DNA of 64,000 nucleotides from Acidobacteriaceae bacterium (GTDB taxonomy: Bacteria > Acidobacteriota > Terriglobia > Terriglobales > Acidobacteriaceae). The notes beneath the pieces were generated by a model. That model worked only from the letters and a program-made list of their open reading frames with translations. It was not told the DNA's origin and ran no database searches. Below, piece by piece: positions 18,701 through 28,500 of this stretch. A program made the position numbers and the translations under genes. The stretch covers positions 1 to 64,000 of the forward strand of contig JAJPKO010000037.1 in assembly GCA_021323655.1 (NCBI GenBank). Direction: 5' to 3'. Within the stretch, counting starts at the first letter, position 1; every line of letters starts with the position of its first letter.

Positions 18701-19322
18701 TCATAAGCGCCTGATCTGTATTTACAAGGCCGTCGAGTGTATAGTTGTTTCCTTCAGGGCGACCGCCATTGATGCTGACGGCGTTTCCCTGCCCCTGTCG
18801 CATGACTCCCTGCTCACCGCCTACTGTAACTGCTCCGGCGCCCACAAGGAGCAACTGCATAAAGTTGCGGCCATTCAACGGAAGCGATGCGACTTGTTTT
18901 CCGCTCATTTCCTGGGACAGCGCGGCACTATCTGTATCAAGCTGCACGGCCTGCGCCGTCAGTTCCACAGTTTCTGTTACCGCGCCTGGCTTGAGAGACA
19001 TATCGATGCGGACACGTTGGTCAACGGTAAGCGTGAAGGGTTGGGTCACGGATGTCTGGAAACCGCTCGCCGTGGCAGAAACCGTATAGGTGCCGGGATT
19101 CAGCGAAGGGGCATTGTAATCGCCAGTGGAACTGGTAACGGTATTGAATTTTTCATTGGTAGCAGTATTAGTGACTGTCACCCTGACGTTTGGGAGCACG
19201 GCTCCGGTGCTGTCGGTAATGGTTCCTAGAATCGTACCAGTCGCGCCCGCTTGTCCGTACAGCCTGGGTGCTGAAACAGCCAGCAGCAGAACCGAAAATA
19301 TTGTTAAGCCTGTCTTTAGCAT
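15705..19322 (-). CDS. TonB-dependent receptor with carboxypeptidase-regulatory-like domain (Oar-like)
   Basis: Outer-membrane protein of 1,205 residues of the kind that is highly expanded in Acidobacteriota. Order: signal peptide (1-23, ending RLYGQ), carboxypeptidase-regulatory-like beta-sandwich (about 25-110; GTILGTITDSTGAVLPNV, SLNPGTYTVSATASGF), plug domain (about 125-240; LPLNGRNFMQLLL, SINGGRPEGNNYTLDG), and a long beta-barrel ending in a terminal aromatic (LQFSGRITF). Shine-Dalgarno GGGAGG precedes ATG 19322. Such receptors are thought to take up glycans or siderophores with TonB energy. Neighbouring secreted glycosidases suggest oligosaccharides, but no substrate can be read. Confidence 0.9.
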   Translation of the reverse strand: MLKTGLTIFSVLLLAVSAPRLYGQAGATGTILGTITDSTGAVLPNVRVTVTNTATNEKFNTVTSSTGDYNAPSLNPGTYTVSATASGFQTSVTQPFTLTVDQRVRIDMSLKPGAVTETVELTAQAVQLDTDSAALSQEMSGKQVASLPLNGRNFMQLLLVGAGAVTVGGEQGVMRQGQGNAVSINGGRPEGNNYTLDGLVNTDQALMTPAVILSQDAIGEFKVQSGIYPAENGFGASQINLVSRAGTNQLHGTIFESNRNDAFDAKPFPTATDMIAGVKTSNPVLRLNQFGFVADGPVYIPKLYDGRNKTFWMTNYEGWRMNNGQRIQSVVPTEAELSGDFSQATYPAVNGLPGGPLPAYGTPTCAAVLAAGYDCLPVDPTTGLNDWGTRVPASAQTSRVGMVAVKYKFWRPPTVPNTPEGTVNFIHNIPGPLHSNQQTYRIDQDLGKFGSVFGRYTHSNYENDTIYNSSSVDYGIEQYFQTSNSWAISHTINIGATNVNNFRFGRLRAEAPQGSAAPPSSFAGEIGLTGVFTKFAPLQETWPHVGFGTGGFSSGGGPVNSYSGSDNPNWEFADSFTTVRGSHTLGFGIDYRRWHLIRNLDDDFYGDWTFSGITAPNNFVNCVNPASPLNNNQPLCGTGNAVADMLTGYYNGVTAFVPGPLSPTDQAGNPQDHVFSYLGPYAEDDWKVTPKLSINYGLRWDFRAAAYEASNHFFWLDTTNPQGGLCYADKQLSTNGVAPGVGINGGPILRYCGKVPHPGPKTPFAPRFGVNFRATDKTVLRGGYGIFFDSFEGREIDDSGDIYPYSVRNSLSPTTVASNPKLSNQLFTPYTTLGPFPESSLSFIAVIESENPLNPYVQSWTVSVEHELAQDTTLELNYIGTHSTHLLDRRNIAQPLQIPANSLSFCQATDPATGAYLNLDKAPCTVVSRLPYPNFNGFYINSDFHGYANYNAMNVKFEHRAQNLAATAIYTWAKSMDDKSAAAGVGATGAGFQGFEYNHNPNLDYGPSDFSVNQRFVASYVWDLPIGRGKKYANQINRAADLVLGGWQLSGITTFQSGFPFTVTANDIQGINDSQFMHANAVPGCKIHDNLVGKFARINPACFTQPALGTFGTVGRNTLRQPGINNFDMALGKQFSITERVKFMFKMDTFNTFNHHQYAGDVGGLIVAGSGGNAAISNGVGSSTFGLITQASSPRKLQFSGRITF

Positions 19323-19448
19323 TGCAAAGCCTCCCGAGAATCGTGACTTGATGTGATCGTCGATCTTTGCGCTTTCCTATGTGGGTCGGAATGTGCCATC
19401 CATTCAGCGGAATACACCCGTCCCATGACTGATCGTGATTCGTGCGAG

Positions 19449-19478
19449 AATCTACAGGGCATTAACGAGTTATGTCAA
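19449..19478 (-). promoter_or_regulatory. Probable sigma-70 promoter of the TonB-dependent receptor
   Basis: On the minus strand a perfect -35 TTGACA (19478-19473) is followed after 18 bases by TAGATT (19454-19449). Transcription would start about 120 bases before the receptor ATG. The remaining sequence up to 19945 is AT-rich and shows no gene that I can support. Confidence 0.5.
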
Positions 19479-19945
19479 GGGAAAAATAGTTTTCAATACG
19501 GGTTAAGAGGAGATAAATAAATTCTGAAAATAATGTAGATCAGAAACCTCAGCAGCTAATTAAACCGCGTACGTTCGCTACAAGGAGCTTAATTACCAGT
19601 ATCAAAAAGAGATTATTTTCCCTATTGGTCATAAATATTTTCGAGAAAGTTGTCCTGCATTGCAGGAATTACAAAAGGTGAGAAGCAATTTATGATAAGC
19701 GGTCTGATTTTTGTCGGAATACCCCGCCAGCGCGAAGGTATGGGGCCTTGCAATGGAAAGCACACTGGGTTGCCACGGCGTCGGATGCCGCTCGGCCTCT
19801 ATTCCGGCGCAGCTTAACTGTCAGCAAGAAAATTACAAGCGCGACTCTGAGGTAATCTCGCTACGACTTGAAATATTTCCATCTCCAACTTTGGTAGAGA
19901 TGAATAGCCGGAACCAAGAGTATTGGATGTGCGTAAAGTATATCG

Positions 19946-20803
19946 ATGAGTTCGACAAAGACTGTCCTGCGCTCTCTTCTCTTCCTCTTGCTTTGCCCGC
20001 TTGTGCTCGTCCTTATTGCACCGCTCAGTAAGAAGGCTTCTCCCTTCGTGGGCATGCTTGAAATCGGTGTAATTACAAGTCTTCTTACCTTTCTCCTCAC
20101 AGTCGTTTTTGTACGCTGGGATCGTCTTCGTCTCCGCGATGTAGGTACAAGTCCCGGAGCGCAGACTGTAACCAGATTTCTCTTTGGTTTTTTCGCCGGC
20201 ATTATGCTTCTCGCAGTGCAAGAGCTATTTCTCTATGCCGGAGGACATACCCATTGGATAATCCGCACGCCTCATGGTTCTTACGGTGTCGTCCTGCTGG
20301 CGTTTGCCGCATATCTTATGCTTGCACTTCGTGAAGAGCTGGCCTTTCGCGGTTATTCGCTAAGACGCATGGAGAGCGCGCTGGGTTTCTGGATATCCCT
20401 CCTGATTATGGTCGTCGCCTTCACGTTGGAACACGCCGCAGCTGGGTGGACATGGTCTCGTGCGATGCTGGGGCCTCCGGCTGGAGCTCTTCTCTTTGGT
20501 ATGGCTGCTCTCGCCACCCGGGGAATTGCAGTTCCATTGGGCATTCACTCTGCTTTTAATTTCGGTCAGTGGCTCATGGGACAGAAAGAAATAGCGGGCC
20601 CATTTCAACTTGTTGTTGATGCCGGGTATGCCCGACAAGCTGAGATTCTTGGTTATGCCGGATATTTAGCAGGCACACTCCTGGGGATTGCAGGCTTCTG
20701 GCTATTGTGCAGATCGAGATCAGGTAATCACAAGTTGCCCTACTGGCTGCGAAACGATGCAACCGGTCAGTCTTTTACTGCGCGACGCAGTGCTTCCAAA
20801 TAG
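19946..20803 (+). CDS. CPBP family intramembrane metalloprotease
   Basis: Polytopic membrane protein of 285 residues with about seven hydrophobic segments. It carries the three conserved motifs of the CPBP (Abi/CaaX protease-like) family: EExxxR as REELAFRGY near residue 132, FxxxH as AFTLEH near 159, and HxxxN as HSAFNFGQ near 200. Bacterial members cut or process membrane-bound substrates, and some act in bacteriocin immunity or protein maturation. It is a single gene; its 3' end overlaps the tail of a minus-strand pseudogene by about 37 bases. The substrate is unknown. Confidence 0.85.
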   Translation: MSSTKTVLRSLLFLLLCPLVLVLIAPLSKKASPFVGMLEIGVITSLLTFLLTVVFVRWDRLRLRDVGTSPGAQTVTRFLFGFFAGIMLLAVQELFLYAGGHTHWIIRTPHGSYGVVLLAFAAYLMLALREELAFRGYSLRRMESALGFWISLLIMVVAFTLEHAAAGWTWSRAMLGPPAGALLFGMAALATRGIAVPLGIHSAFNFGQWLMGQKEIAGPFQLVVDAGYARQAEILGYAGYLAGTLLGIAGFWLLCRSRSGNHKLPYWLRNDATGQSFTARRSASK

Positions 20804-21147
20804 CTGTAGCCCCAATAAGTATCGGGCAGAGCAGGACGTGGTCCTCCGTCCATTCATTCCAGGCAGCGATGTAAATTAAAGGGCGATGGATGCCGACTCG
20901 GAAAATTGAAGGCGACAACCTGTACATCAGCCGGTTTCTGTAACTGAGTTGTACCAAGCGCCTCATGCATGCGCTGGTCGCAGAAGTATTCGGAAACAGT
21001 GTTTTCACCGATGAGATCTGCGGGGAGATCATCGCGCTTAACGTTGGCACTCACAGCTTTGTCCATGGTTTGTGCTGCGATTTTTCCTGCAAAGACTACG
21101 GCCAGGCCTGCCTCAATGGAGGATGCCAAAAATGTGCGACGATCCAT
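20767..21147 (-). pseudogene. Decayed Tat-exported AWNEWTE-type (WbsX/GH99-like) glycan enzyme
   Basis: The frame starting at ATG 21147 has a Tat-like signal (MDRRTFLASSIEAGLAVVFAGKIAAQ, in two halves MDRRTFLASSIEAG and LAVVFAGKIAAQ) and reaches VQVVAFNFPSRHPSPF at about 20890. At this point the sequence jumps frame into LIYIAAWNEWTEDHVLL (20885-20830). After one more frameshift it ends DTYWGYSYLEALRRAVKD and a stop at 20767. AFNFPSWHPSP-like text is the beginning, and AWNEWTE plus GYxYLEAL the end, of WbsX-type glycan-processing proteins. The several hundred residues that should lie between are missing. The gene is a relic produced by internal deletion. Bases 21148-21553 hold nothing further that I can identify. 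Confidence 0.7.
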
Positions 21148-21553
21148 AGCTTTCCTTCAAATGCTCATGTATCAATCAGAAGACAATTTCTAAACAAGAA
21201 CTTGCGAGTTTCCAAGCATACCATATGCAGTCAGAGCAGCGGCATGAGTTTAGCATGCAGCCATCCCCTTCCTACTTTACCTTTTCAAGCTGTAATTTAT
21301 GTAAATACGCTTGCACATTCATCCCTGAAGCAACAGTTGTCGGGCCCGAAATGGTGCTTGATTGTCGAATTACAAATGTTTCAATATGTGATTATTTTCT
21401 TTGCACACCGTTCATGTTCGCTGCTATCATCCTCAGCGCTGGACAACATTCCTGGGACTCAAGGGAACGCAACGCGGATTCCAACACACAGGCCTGTTGT
21501 ATCCAGCGCGTGCGGGAAGAAGCCGCGCTCACACTCTAAAGTGAGGACGTGAA

Positions 21554-24500
21554 ATGCTGCAAGCAAAGAAGGGTAAAGCTGTTCTGCGAAAAGGGCTCAC
21601 ATCAACTGGCGTTGTTTTGCTGCTGCTCAGCGGAGCATGCGTAACTGCTCAGGATACTAACGACACGCTGATGAAGGGCTTTGAGAATCCGCCGCAGAGC
21701 GCCCGCCCGCGCGTATGGTGGCACTGGATGAATGGCAACATCACAAAGGAAGGTATCAAGCTGGACCTGGAATGGATGCACCGGATTGGTCTTGCCGGAT
21801 TCCAAAACTTTGATGCGGCACTCAGCACACCTCAGGTTGTGGAAAAGCGCCTGGCCTACATGACGCCTGAATGGAAGGATGCTTTTAAATATGCGACAAC
21901 GCTGGCGGACCAGATGGGCATGGAAGAAGCGATTGCCGGTTCGCCCGGCTGGAGCGAGACAGGCGGCCCGTGGGTGCAACCTTCGCAGGGAATGAAGAAG
22001 TATGTCTGGAGTGAGACTCTGGTCGAAGGCGGCAAGCCATTTAACGGCAAGCTGGCTCATCCTCCGTCAAATACAGGCGCGTTCCAGAATGTAGGTATTC
22101 GCGATGAGCTTGCCGGCCCTGACAGTGAGAACAAGGTTCCGCAGTTCTATGCCGATGCTGCCGTTGTCGCTTATCGCAGGCCCGCGGATGACGTATCGGT
22201 GGAAGCACTCCATGCAAAGATCACCGCAAGCGCAGGTTCGCTGGATGCTGCCATGTTAAGCGATGGCGACCTGGAAAAGGCGACGAAGCTGCCGATCCCA
22301 GCGCCTGGGCATGATGCATGGATCCAATATGAATTCCCTCAGCCGGAGACGATTCGCTCAATCACGATCGCAACCAAAAGCGTGGGAATGATTGTGGCGA
22401 TGATTACGGGTATTGCAAATCCGGAACGATCTCTGGAAGCGAGTGAAGACGGGCAGCACTTCCATACAGTTACGAAGCTGCCTGATGGCGGCGCACCGGA
22501 ATTAACTGTCTCGTTCCCGCCAGAAAAGGCCAAGTTCTTCCGAGTTGTTTTTAAGCGTGTACCTCCACCACCTCCACCAGCGTGGGCCGTCGATCTTGAT
22601 CCAAGTTCTTTCGGATTTGACCCAAAGCAGCATACGCCAACGGATTATGAAATTTCTGAATTAGTGCTGCATCCGGCAGCGCGGGTGAACAGATTTGAGG
22701 AAAAGGCCGCGTTTGTACCGGTCCCTGATCTCTATAAGTTTGCAACGCCGCCGGTTGGACAGGGCGAGGCCATTGCGAAATCCGACGTGATTGACCTGAC
22801 GTCGAAAATGTCTCCCGATGGAACACTCAACTGGACTCCACCTTCAGGTGACTGGGTAGTACTTCGCATTGGGTATTCCCTGCTCGGCATCACAAACCAT
22901 CCGGCGACAAAAGAAGCTACAGGCCTGGAAGTAGACAAGCTGAACCGTGCTTATGTGAAGGATTACATGGACCACTATCTGGACAGCTACAAGGAGACCG
23001 TTGGCCCGAACCTGATGGGCAAGCGCGGAATTGAGTATGTCATTACAGATAGCTGGGAAGCGGGAGCGCAGAACTGGACCGATGACATACTCGATCAGTT
23101 TAAGAAGCGTCGCGGTTATGATCCAACACCGTGGCTGCCGGTGCTTGCAGGGCAGATTGTCGAGAGCTCAGAGGCCAGCGATCAGTTCCTGTGGGACTTC
23201 CGCAAGACCATTGCTGATCTCACAGCAGATGAACATTACGGGGAGGTGCAGGCATCGCTGAAGGCCCGGGGCATAGGACACTATGGCGAGTCGCATGAGT
23301 CTGGCCGCGCGTTTATCGCTGACGGCATGGAAGTGAAGAAGCTGGATGACATTCCGATGAGCGCTATGTGGACGCAGGTGCCTGGCGTCAACAAAGAGCA
23401 ATATGGCTACAACGCGGACGACCGCGAATCGGCGTCTGTGGCGCACATCTATGGTCAGAATATTGCGGCTGCCGAATCATTGACTGCGGCTGCTGCGCCG
23501 TGGGCATGGTCGCCTGCGACGCTGAAGCCGACTGCCGATCAGGAACTCCTGAATGGCATTAACCGCTTTGTGATTCATGAATCGGCGCATCAACCGCTGG
23601 TGGACAAAAAGCCGGGGCTGACACTTGGGCCATTTGGACAATGGTTTAACCGTAATGAAACCTGGGCAGAACAGGCCGGTCCGTGGATTGACTATCTGGC
23701 GCGAAGTTCCTATCTTCTGCAGCAGGGCCATTTCGCCGCAGACATAATTTATTTCTACGGAGAAGACTCGAACCTGACAGCCATCTTCGACAAGAAATCT
23801 CCGGATATTCCGGCGGGTTACGGCTTTGACTACATCAATGCCGATGGCCTGATTCATGAATTGAGCGTAACCGATGGACGCATTACAACAAATAGCGGCA
23901 TGAACTATAAATTGCTCGCGCTCGATCCCTACAGCAAACACATGTCATTGCCTGTGCTGCGCGCCATTTACAAGCTGGTGCAACAAGGTGCGGTTGTAGC
24001 CGGCGAAAAGCCTACGAACGATCCCAGCCTGGCGGACGATGCCGCTGAATTCAAGAAGCTGAATGATGAGCTGTTTGGCGATGGCAGCGGTGTGCATACC
24101 GTAGGCAAAGGCAAAGTGTATGCAGGGCAGGATGCGGCCGCAGCATTGAAGGCGATGAATGTTGCTCCGGATTTCGACCACACAAAGCCGGAGAGCGATA
24201 CGCGGATTGAGTTCGTGCACCGCAGGCTTCCGAATGCTGATATATACTTCCTCGATAACCGAAGCGACCACGATCAGACTGTAGATGCGAATTTCCGCAT
24301 CACCGGCAAAGCTCCGGAGCTTTGGTATGCGGAGACAGGTAAATCGCAACCTGCTTCGTACAAAGTTGCTGACGGGCGCACGACTGTACCGCTGCATTTT
24401 GAGCCTTGGGGGACGGTATTTGTTGTCTTCCGCGCGCCTGCAAAAACTGCCTCCCGTACTCTGCCCAAACCCGTGGAATCGCAACTGGCGACGGTAGATG

Positions 24501-24976
24501 GCCCGTGGAATGTGAGCTTCGAACCCGGACGCGGAGCTCCGGCAACTGCTACCTTTGACAAGTTGATTTCGTGGAGCGACAGCACCGATGCCGGAATAAA
24601 GTACTTCTCCGGAATTGGCACATACACCAAAACAATCCAGGCATCAGCAGATTGGTTCAAATCAGGCGCGAAACTGTGGATTGATCTGGGCGATGTAAAA
24701 AACCTTGCTGTCGTCACGGTAAATGGCAAACAGTTGGGGACAGTCTGGCATGCTCCTTATCGAGTAGATGCAACGGGTGCCCTGAAACCGGGCGCAAACG
24801 AGGTATCGATTCAGGTTATCAACTCGTGGGTGAACCGGTTGATCGGAGATCAGCAGCCTGGGGCTACGAAATATACCTTTACCGACGTGAAACCCTATAA
24901 GGCCAACTCACCGCTGTTGCCCTCTGGATTGTTGGGGCCAGTCGTAATTGAGAGTGTTGCAACTCCCAGACCATAG
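21554..24976 (+). CDS. Secreted GH106 alpha-L-rhamnosidase
   Basis: Exported hydrolase of 1,140 residues with a signal peptide (positively charged AKKGKAVLRKG, then LTSTGVVLLLLSG, residues 1-33). GH106 is recognised from the N-terminal SARPRVWWHWMNGNITKEG and LDLEWMHRIGLAGFQNFDAA (residues 50-90), followed by GSPGWSETGGPW near 137. The central barrel contains the long YVITDSWEAGAQNWT (about 495) and GHYGESHESGR (about 575) segments. The C-terminal beta-sandwich (about 1000-1130; WIDLGDVKNLAVVTVNGK, NEVSIQVINSW) resembles galactose-binding-like domains. GH106 enzymes remove alpha-L-rhamnose from plant polysaccharides such as rhamnogalacturonan. GAGG precedes ATG 21554 at a usable distance. Confidence 0.87.
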   Translation: MLQAKKGKAVLRKGLTSTGVVLLLLSGACVTAQDTNDTLMKGFENPPQSARPRVWWHWMNGNITKEGIKLDLEWMHRIGLAGFQNFDAALSTPQVVEKRLAYMTPEWKDAFKYATTLADQMGMEEAIAGSPGWSETGGPWVQPSQGMKKYVWSETLVEGGKPFNGKLAHPPSNTGAFQNVGIRDELAGPDSENKVPQFYADAAVVAYRRPADDVSVEALHAKITASAGSLDAAMLSDGDLEKATKLPIPAPGHDAWIQYEFPQPETIRSITIATKSVGMIVAMITGIANPERSLEASEDGQHFHTVTKLPDGGAPELTVSFPPEKAKFFRVVFKRVPPPPPPAWAVDLDPSSFGFDPKQHTPTDYEISELVLHPAARVNRFEEKAAFVPVPDLYKFATPPVGQGEAIAKSDVIDLTSKMSPDGTLNWTPPSGDWVVLRIGYSLLGITNHPATKEATGLEVDKLNRAYVKDYMDHYLDSYKETVGPNLMGKRGIEYVITDSWEAGAQNWTDDILDQFKKRRGYDPTPWLPVLAGQIVESSEASDQFLWDFRKTIADLTADEHYGEVQASLKARGIGHYGESHESGRAFIADGMEVKKLDDIPMSAMWTQVPGVNKEQYGYNADDRESASVAHIYGQNIAAAESLTAAAAPWAWSPATLKPTADQELLNGINRFVIHESAHQPLVDKKPGLTLGPFGQWFNRNETWAEQAGPWIDYLARSSYLLQQGHFAADIIYFYGEDSNLTAIFDKKSPDIPAGYGFDYINADGLIHELSVTDGRITTNSGMNYKLLALDPYSKHMSLPVLRAIYKLVQQGAVVAGEKPTNDPSLADDAAEFKKLNDELFGDGSGVHTVGKGKVYAGQDAAAALKAMNVAPDFDHTKPESDTRIEFVHRRLPNADIYFLDNRSDHDQTVDANFRITGKAPELWYAETGKSQPASYKVADGRTTVPLHFEPWGTVFVVFRAPAKTASRTLPKPVESQLATVDGPWNVSFEPGRGAPATATFDKLISWSDSTDAGIKYFSGIGTYTKTIQASADWFKSGAKLWIDLGDVKNLAVVTVNGKQLGTVWHAPYRVDATGALKPGANEVSIQVINSWVNRLIGDQQPGATKYTFTDVKPYKANSPLLPSGLLGPVVIESVATPRP

Positions 24977-24985
24977 GTGCGCTGT

Positions 24986-25031
24986 GCGCCCATCTCCCGC
25001 TTAACTGTGCAGGAATGGGCGCTGCTGTTTT
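24986..25031 (+). terminator. Possible terminator of the GH106 gene
   Basis: GCGCCCAT (24986-24993) pairs with ATGGGCGC (25015-25022) across a 21-base loop, 10 bases after the stop codon, followed by TGCTGTTTTA. The long loop and the interrupted U-run make it a weak terminator candidate. Confidence 0.4.
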
Positions 25032-25475
25032 ATCCTCATGATTTTCTGGGCTGCTTACTGTGTGTTCTTGTACTCCAATTAAGAACATGAAACTGATATT
25101 GGCTGAGAAAAGCTTCCCGAAGATTCTGGTTGCGAAATGCTTCTGTTCCTCCGGGCCTGAGTAGATAGCACGCCGGTTTGCGCACCCAATGCGATACGCA
25201 CGCCAAGTTCGCAATTATCTTCTTCTATAGATTGCCAATGGAAATGATGGCATTCTTTTTCCGGCCCAAAGGCAATTCACCATGCACCAAAACCGGCACT
25301 CTTTTCATGCGTTTTTTGCTTGTTTTTGTTTGAAACCTAGGGCTAGTCTCAAGCTATCTGGCAGTTCTCCTGCGACCACCGTCACGCTGTGCTCCTTCCT
25401 GGAAAACCCGACGGCAGATGCTCTGTTCTGAGACAATATCTGAGTAGTGCTTCCATTTGTGGAGTTTCGGACGGA

Positions 25476-25484
25476 TTATCCACA
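25476..25484 (+). promoter_or_regulatory. Consensus DnaA box upstream of smc
   Basis: TTATCCACA matches the strong DnaA box exactly and lies 93 bases before the smc start. It is a single copy; no cluster of boxes, AT-rich unwinding element or dnaA/dnaN genes are near, so it is not an origin. The rest of the 24977-25576 gap shows no gene. Confidence 0.4.
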
Positions 25485-25576
25485 AGATGTTGGGGTGCAG
25501 GTGTTGATTCCACCCCTTCAGGAAGCTACAGTTTTCTCTGACGGCACCTCTCCGGCCCGAAAAGGAGTACATCTTC

Positions 25577-28500
25577 ATGCTGAAACTCAAGAAAATCCAG
25601 ATTCTGGGCTTTAAGTCTTTCTGTGACCGCACGGAAGTGGCCCTACCCGGCCAGGGTATCGCTGTCGTTGTTGGTCCCAATGGATGCGGCAAGTCCAACA
25701 TTCTGGATGGAGTTACCTGGGTCCTGGGCGAACAGAGTGCCAAGAGTCTGCGCGGCGGCAAGATGGAGGACGTCATCTTCGCCGGGACGCGCGATCGCAA
25801 GCCTCTGGGCATGGCAGAGGTCTCCATTACGCTGATAGATCCCGACGCATACACGGGAGGCCCTTTGCTGAACGAGCCGGAGATCGTGCTTGAAAACGAG
25901 CTCGACCCTGATTGGGACGAGGAAAAACTCCGCGCCGAACGCATGGCCGAAGTGGATGAGATTATCGCCGAATCGCAGCCCGGCCAGGTGGTTGAGAACG
26001 AAGCGACTGCTCAGGCTGAAAACGAACAGAGTGGAACGCCGGTCGTACTGAAAATTCGCCGCCGCAAGTTCCAGAAGACGCCGCAGCAAGGCGAAATCGT
26101 GGTTACCCGCCGCCTGTTCCGCACGGGGGAAAGCGAATATCTGCTGAATGGCAAGCTGTGCCGCTTAAGAGACATACAGGACATCTTCATGGGCACCGGT
26201 CTCGGCCCTGAGTCCTATGCCATTATTGGGCAGGAGCGCATCGGCCAGCTCCTCAGCTCTAAACCGCATGACCGCCGCGCCATTATTGAAGAAGCCGCTG
26301 GAATTACCCGCTTCAAAACGAAAAAGCGCCTTGCCGAGCTGCGACTTGAGCAAGCCAAGCAAAACCTGGCCCGCGTCAACGATATTTTTGAAGAAGTCAT
26401 GCGGCAGATGGCGTCACTGAAACGCCAGGCTGCCAAGGCCGAGCGCTACGCTGCCCTGCGCGACGAAATGCGTGCGCGTCTCCGCGTAGTGCTGGCCAGC
26501 AAAATTGCCCACATGGACGCAGAGCAAGCCCGCCTCGAAGCAGAGATCACTGGCCTGACCCAGAAGATTGATGCGCACAGCGCGGAGATTGAGTCGCTGG
26601 ATGCCGAGCACACCAGCGCCACACAGCGCGGCTATGAATTGGATGCGGCTGCAAAAGAGTCTTCTACGCGCGCCAGCCAGAGTTCCGTTGAGCTTGAACG
26701 CGCCATCTCGCGCCAGAACGCCAATCAGGAGCGCATCTCCGAGTTGGAAAAGCGTGCCTCTTCCGGCACGGCAGAGCTGGAGCAGGCAAGGCAACAGCTT
26801 GAAAACCTGAAGAACGAGCGGGAGCAGAACCGCGCCTTTCTGCAGACCGCAGCGGCGGAGGCGGAAAATTTCCGCCAGCAGGCACAAGCCAAACAGCAGC
26901 AGGCACGTGATACGGTGCAGGCCGTTTCTGCCGCGGAACAGAAGACTGAAGCCGCACGCCGTCAGGCCATGCAGCTTCTTCAGCAGGTGGGCAATGCGCG
27001 CAACCAGATGACGCAGGCAGAAGAGTCTTTGGCAGCGCTGGACCGCGATGCTCAACGACTTTTTGCGGAGATGGAATCGGTCAAACGCGATCTGGAATCG
27101 CTTGGCGCGGAACGCGGACAGGTCTCCATCAAGTTTGAGTCCGCAACAGAAACGTTGAAGCGCCTGGAATCAGAGATTGCTCAGCTGCGCAACGAAATTT
27201 CCTCGAAGCGGGCGGAAGAAATCGAGGCGAAAAAACGAGGGGATCAGCTTCGCGCCGAGCACGCCACGCTCACTGGACGCCGTAATTCCCTAGAGGGCCT
27301 GATCCGCGAGCACAGTTATTCAACTGACACCGTGCGTAAGTTGCTGCGCGCCAATTCTCTCGGTAGGGGCCTTGCCCCTGTTGGCACTCTGGCTGACTTT
27401 CTTGAAGTGACCGGGCAGCACGAGCATGTGGTGGACGAATTTCTGCGCGACGAGCTGAACTACATTGTGGTGAAGAGCTGGGATGCGGCGCACGAGGGCA
27501 TGCGTCTGTTGAAATCCGATGTAGACGGGCGCGCGACGTTTCTCGTACATCCGGAAGATGCACAGGCCAAGTTCTCTTTTTCTGGTGATGGCGCAAATGG
27601 GAACCATTACGAGCAGCAGCAAGGGGTAGTGCCGCTTAAGAACTGCATCCGCGTGCTGGATGGTTTTGGCAAATCGCTGGAAGTGATTCTGCCGAAGCTG
27701 CGCGATGGCTATGTCACTTCGGATTCGGAAACCGCGCGTTCCCTGGCGCTTGAAAATCCCAGCGCTTTCTTTCTGGCTCCTTCGGGAGAGTGCTTCCATA
27801 ACGTCACGGTAACCGGCGGAAAGCCGAGCGCTGCCGGTCCGCTTGCGCTGAAGCGCGATCTGCGCGAGGTCCAGCAGAAGCTCGGAGCAGTGGAGAAGGA
27901 GCTTGTTCAGGCGGACATCACTGCGGCTTCTCTCACCCGCGACCTCGCTGAACTTACCAGACAGCTTGATGCGAAGAGTGAAGAGCGCCGCGTTGCGGAA
28001 CGCGAAAGTGCGAACCAGAGCGCTGCTCTGCGGCAGATGGACTCCGAAGTACAGCGCCTGGAGCGCCGTCTGCAGGACTGGAACCTACAGAGCGAACGAA
28101 ATAAAGACCAGCGGACTGCCAAGCAGGCATTTATTGAACAAAAGCGCGAAGAGATTGCAAAACTGGAAGCGCAGCACGCTGCGCAGGAGCAATCCCTTGT
28201 CGAGTTGCAGCAGCAGGTGGAAGAGCTTCGTCGCGCGCGCGAGACTGCTCAGCAGGAAGCGGCCCAGATGTCGGCTGAGCTCGCGGGACTGGAAGAACGC
28301 CGGCGCGGTGCGGAGGCTGCGTTTTCGCGCATCAGCAGTCTGCATGCGGACATGGAGCGCCGGGTGGCCCAGCTTGAGCAGCAGCTGGCATCGGCCGCGA
28401 CAGAGCAACAGCAGCGCTCGCAGGAGAACGAACAGCTTGCCGCCAGACAGCAGGAGTACTCACAGGTCCGCCAGCAGGCACTTGAAGAAGTGGCGAGAAT

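Noticed and set aside
18570-19229. 219-residue open frame opposite the TonB receptor
   Set aside because: Antisense shadow of a well-supported gene; Cys/Arg-rich translation with no family features.
19323-19945. Hidden gene in the AT-rich gap before the CPBP protease
   Set aside because: Short open frames only, no family resemblance; apart from the receptor promoter nothing could be supported.
25400-25576. Replication origin near the DnaA box
   Set aside because: Only one box, no AT-rich unwinding stretch, no dnaA or dnaN nearby.
26414-27055. 213-residue frame opposite smc
   Set aside because: Mirror of the coiled-coil codons; low-complexity Leu/Arg translation.
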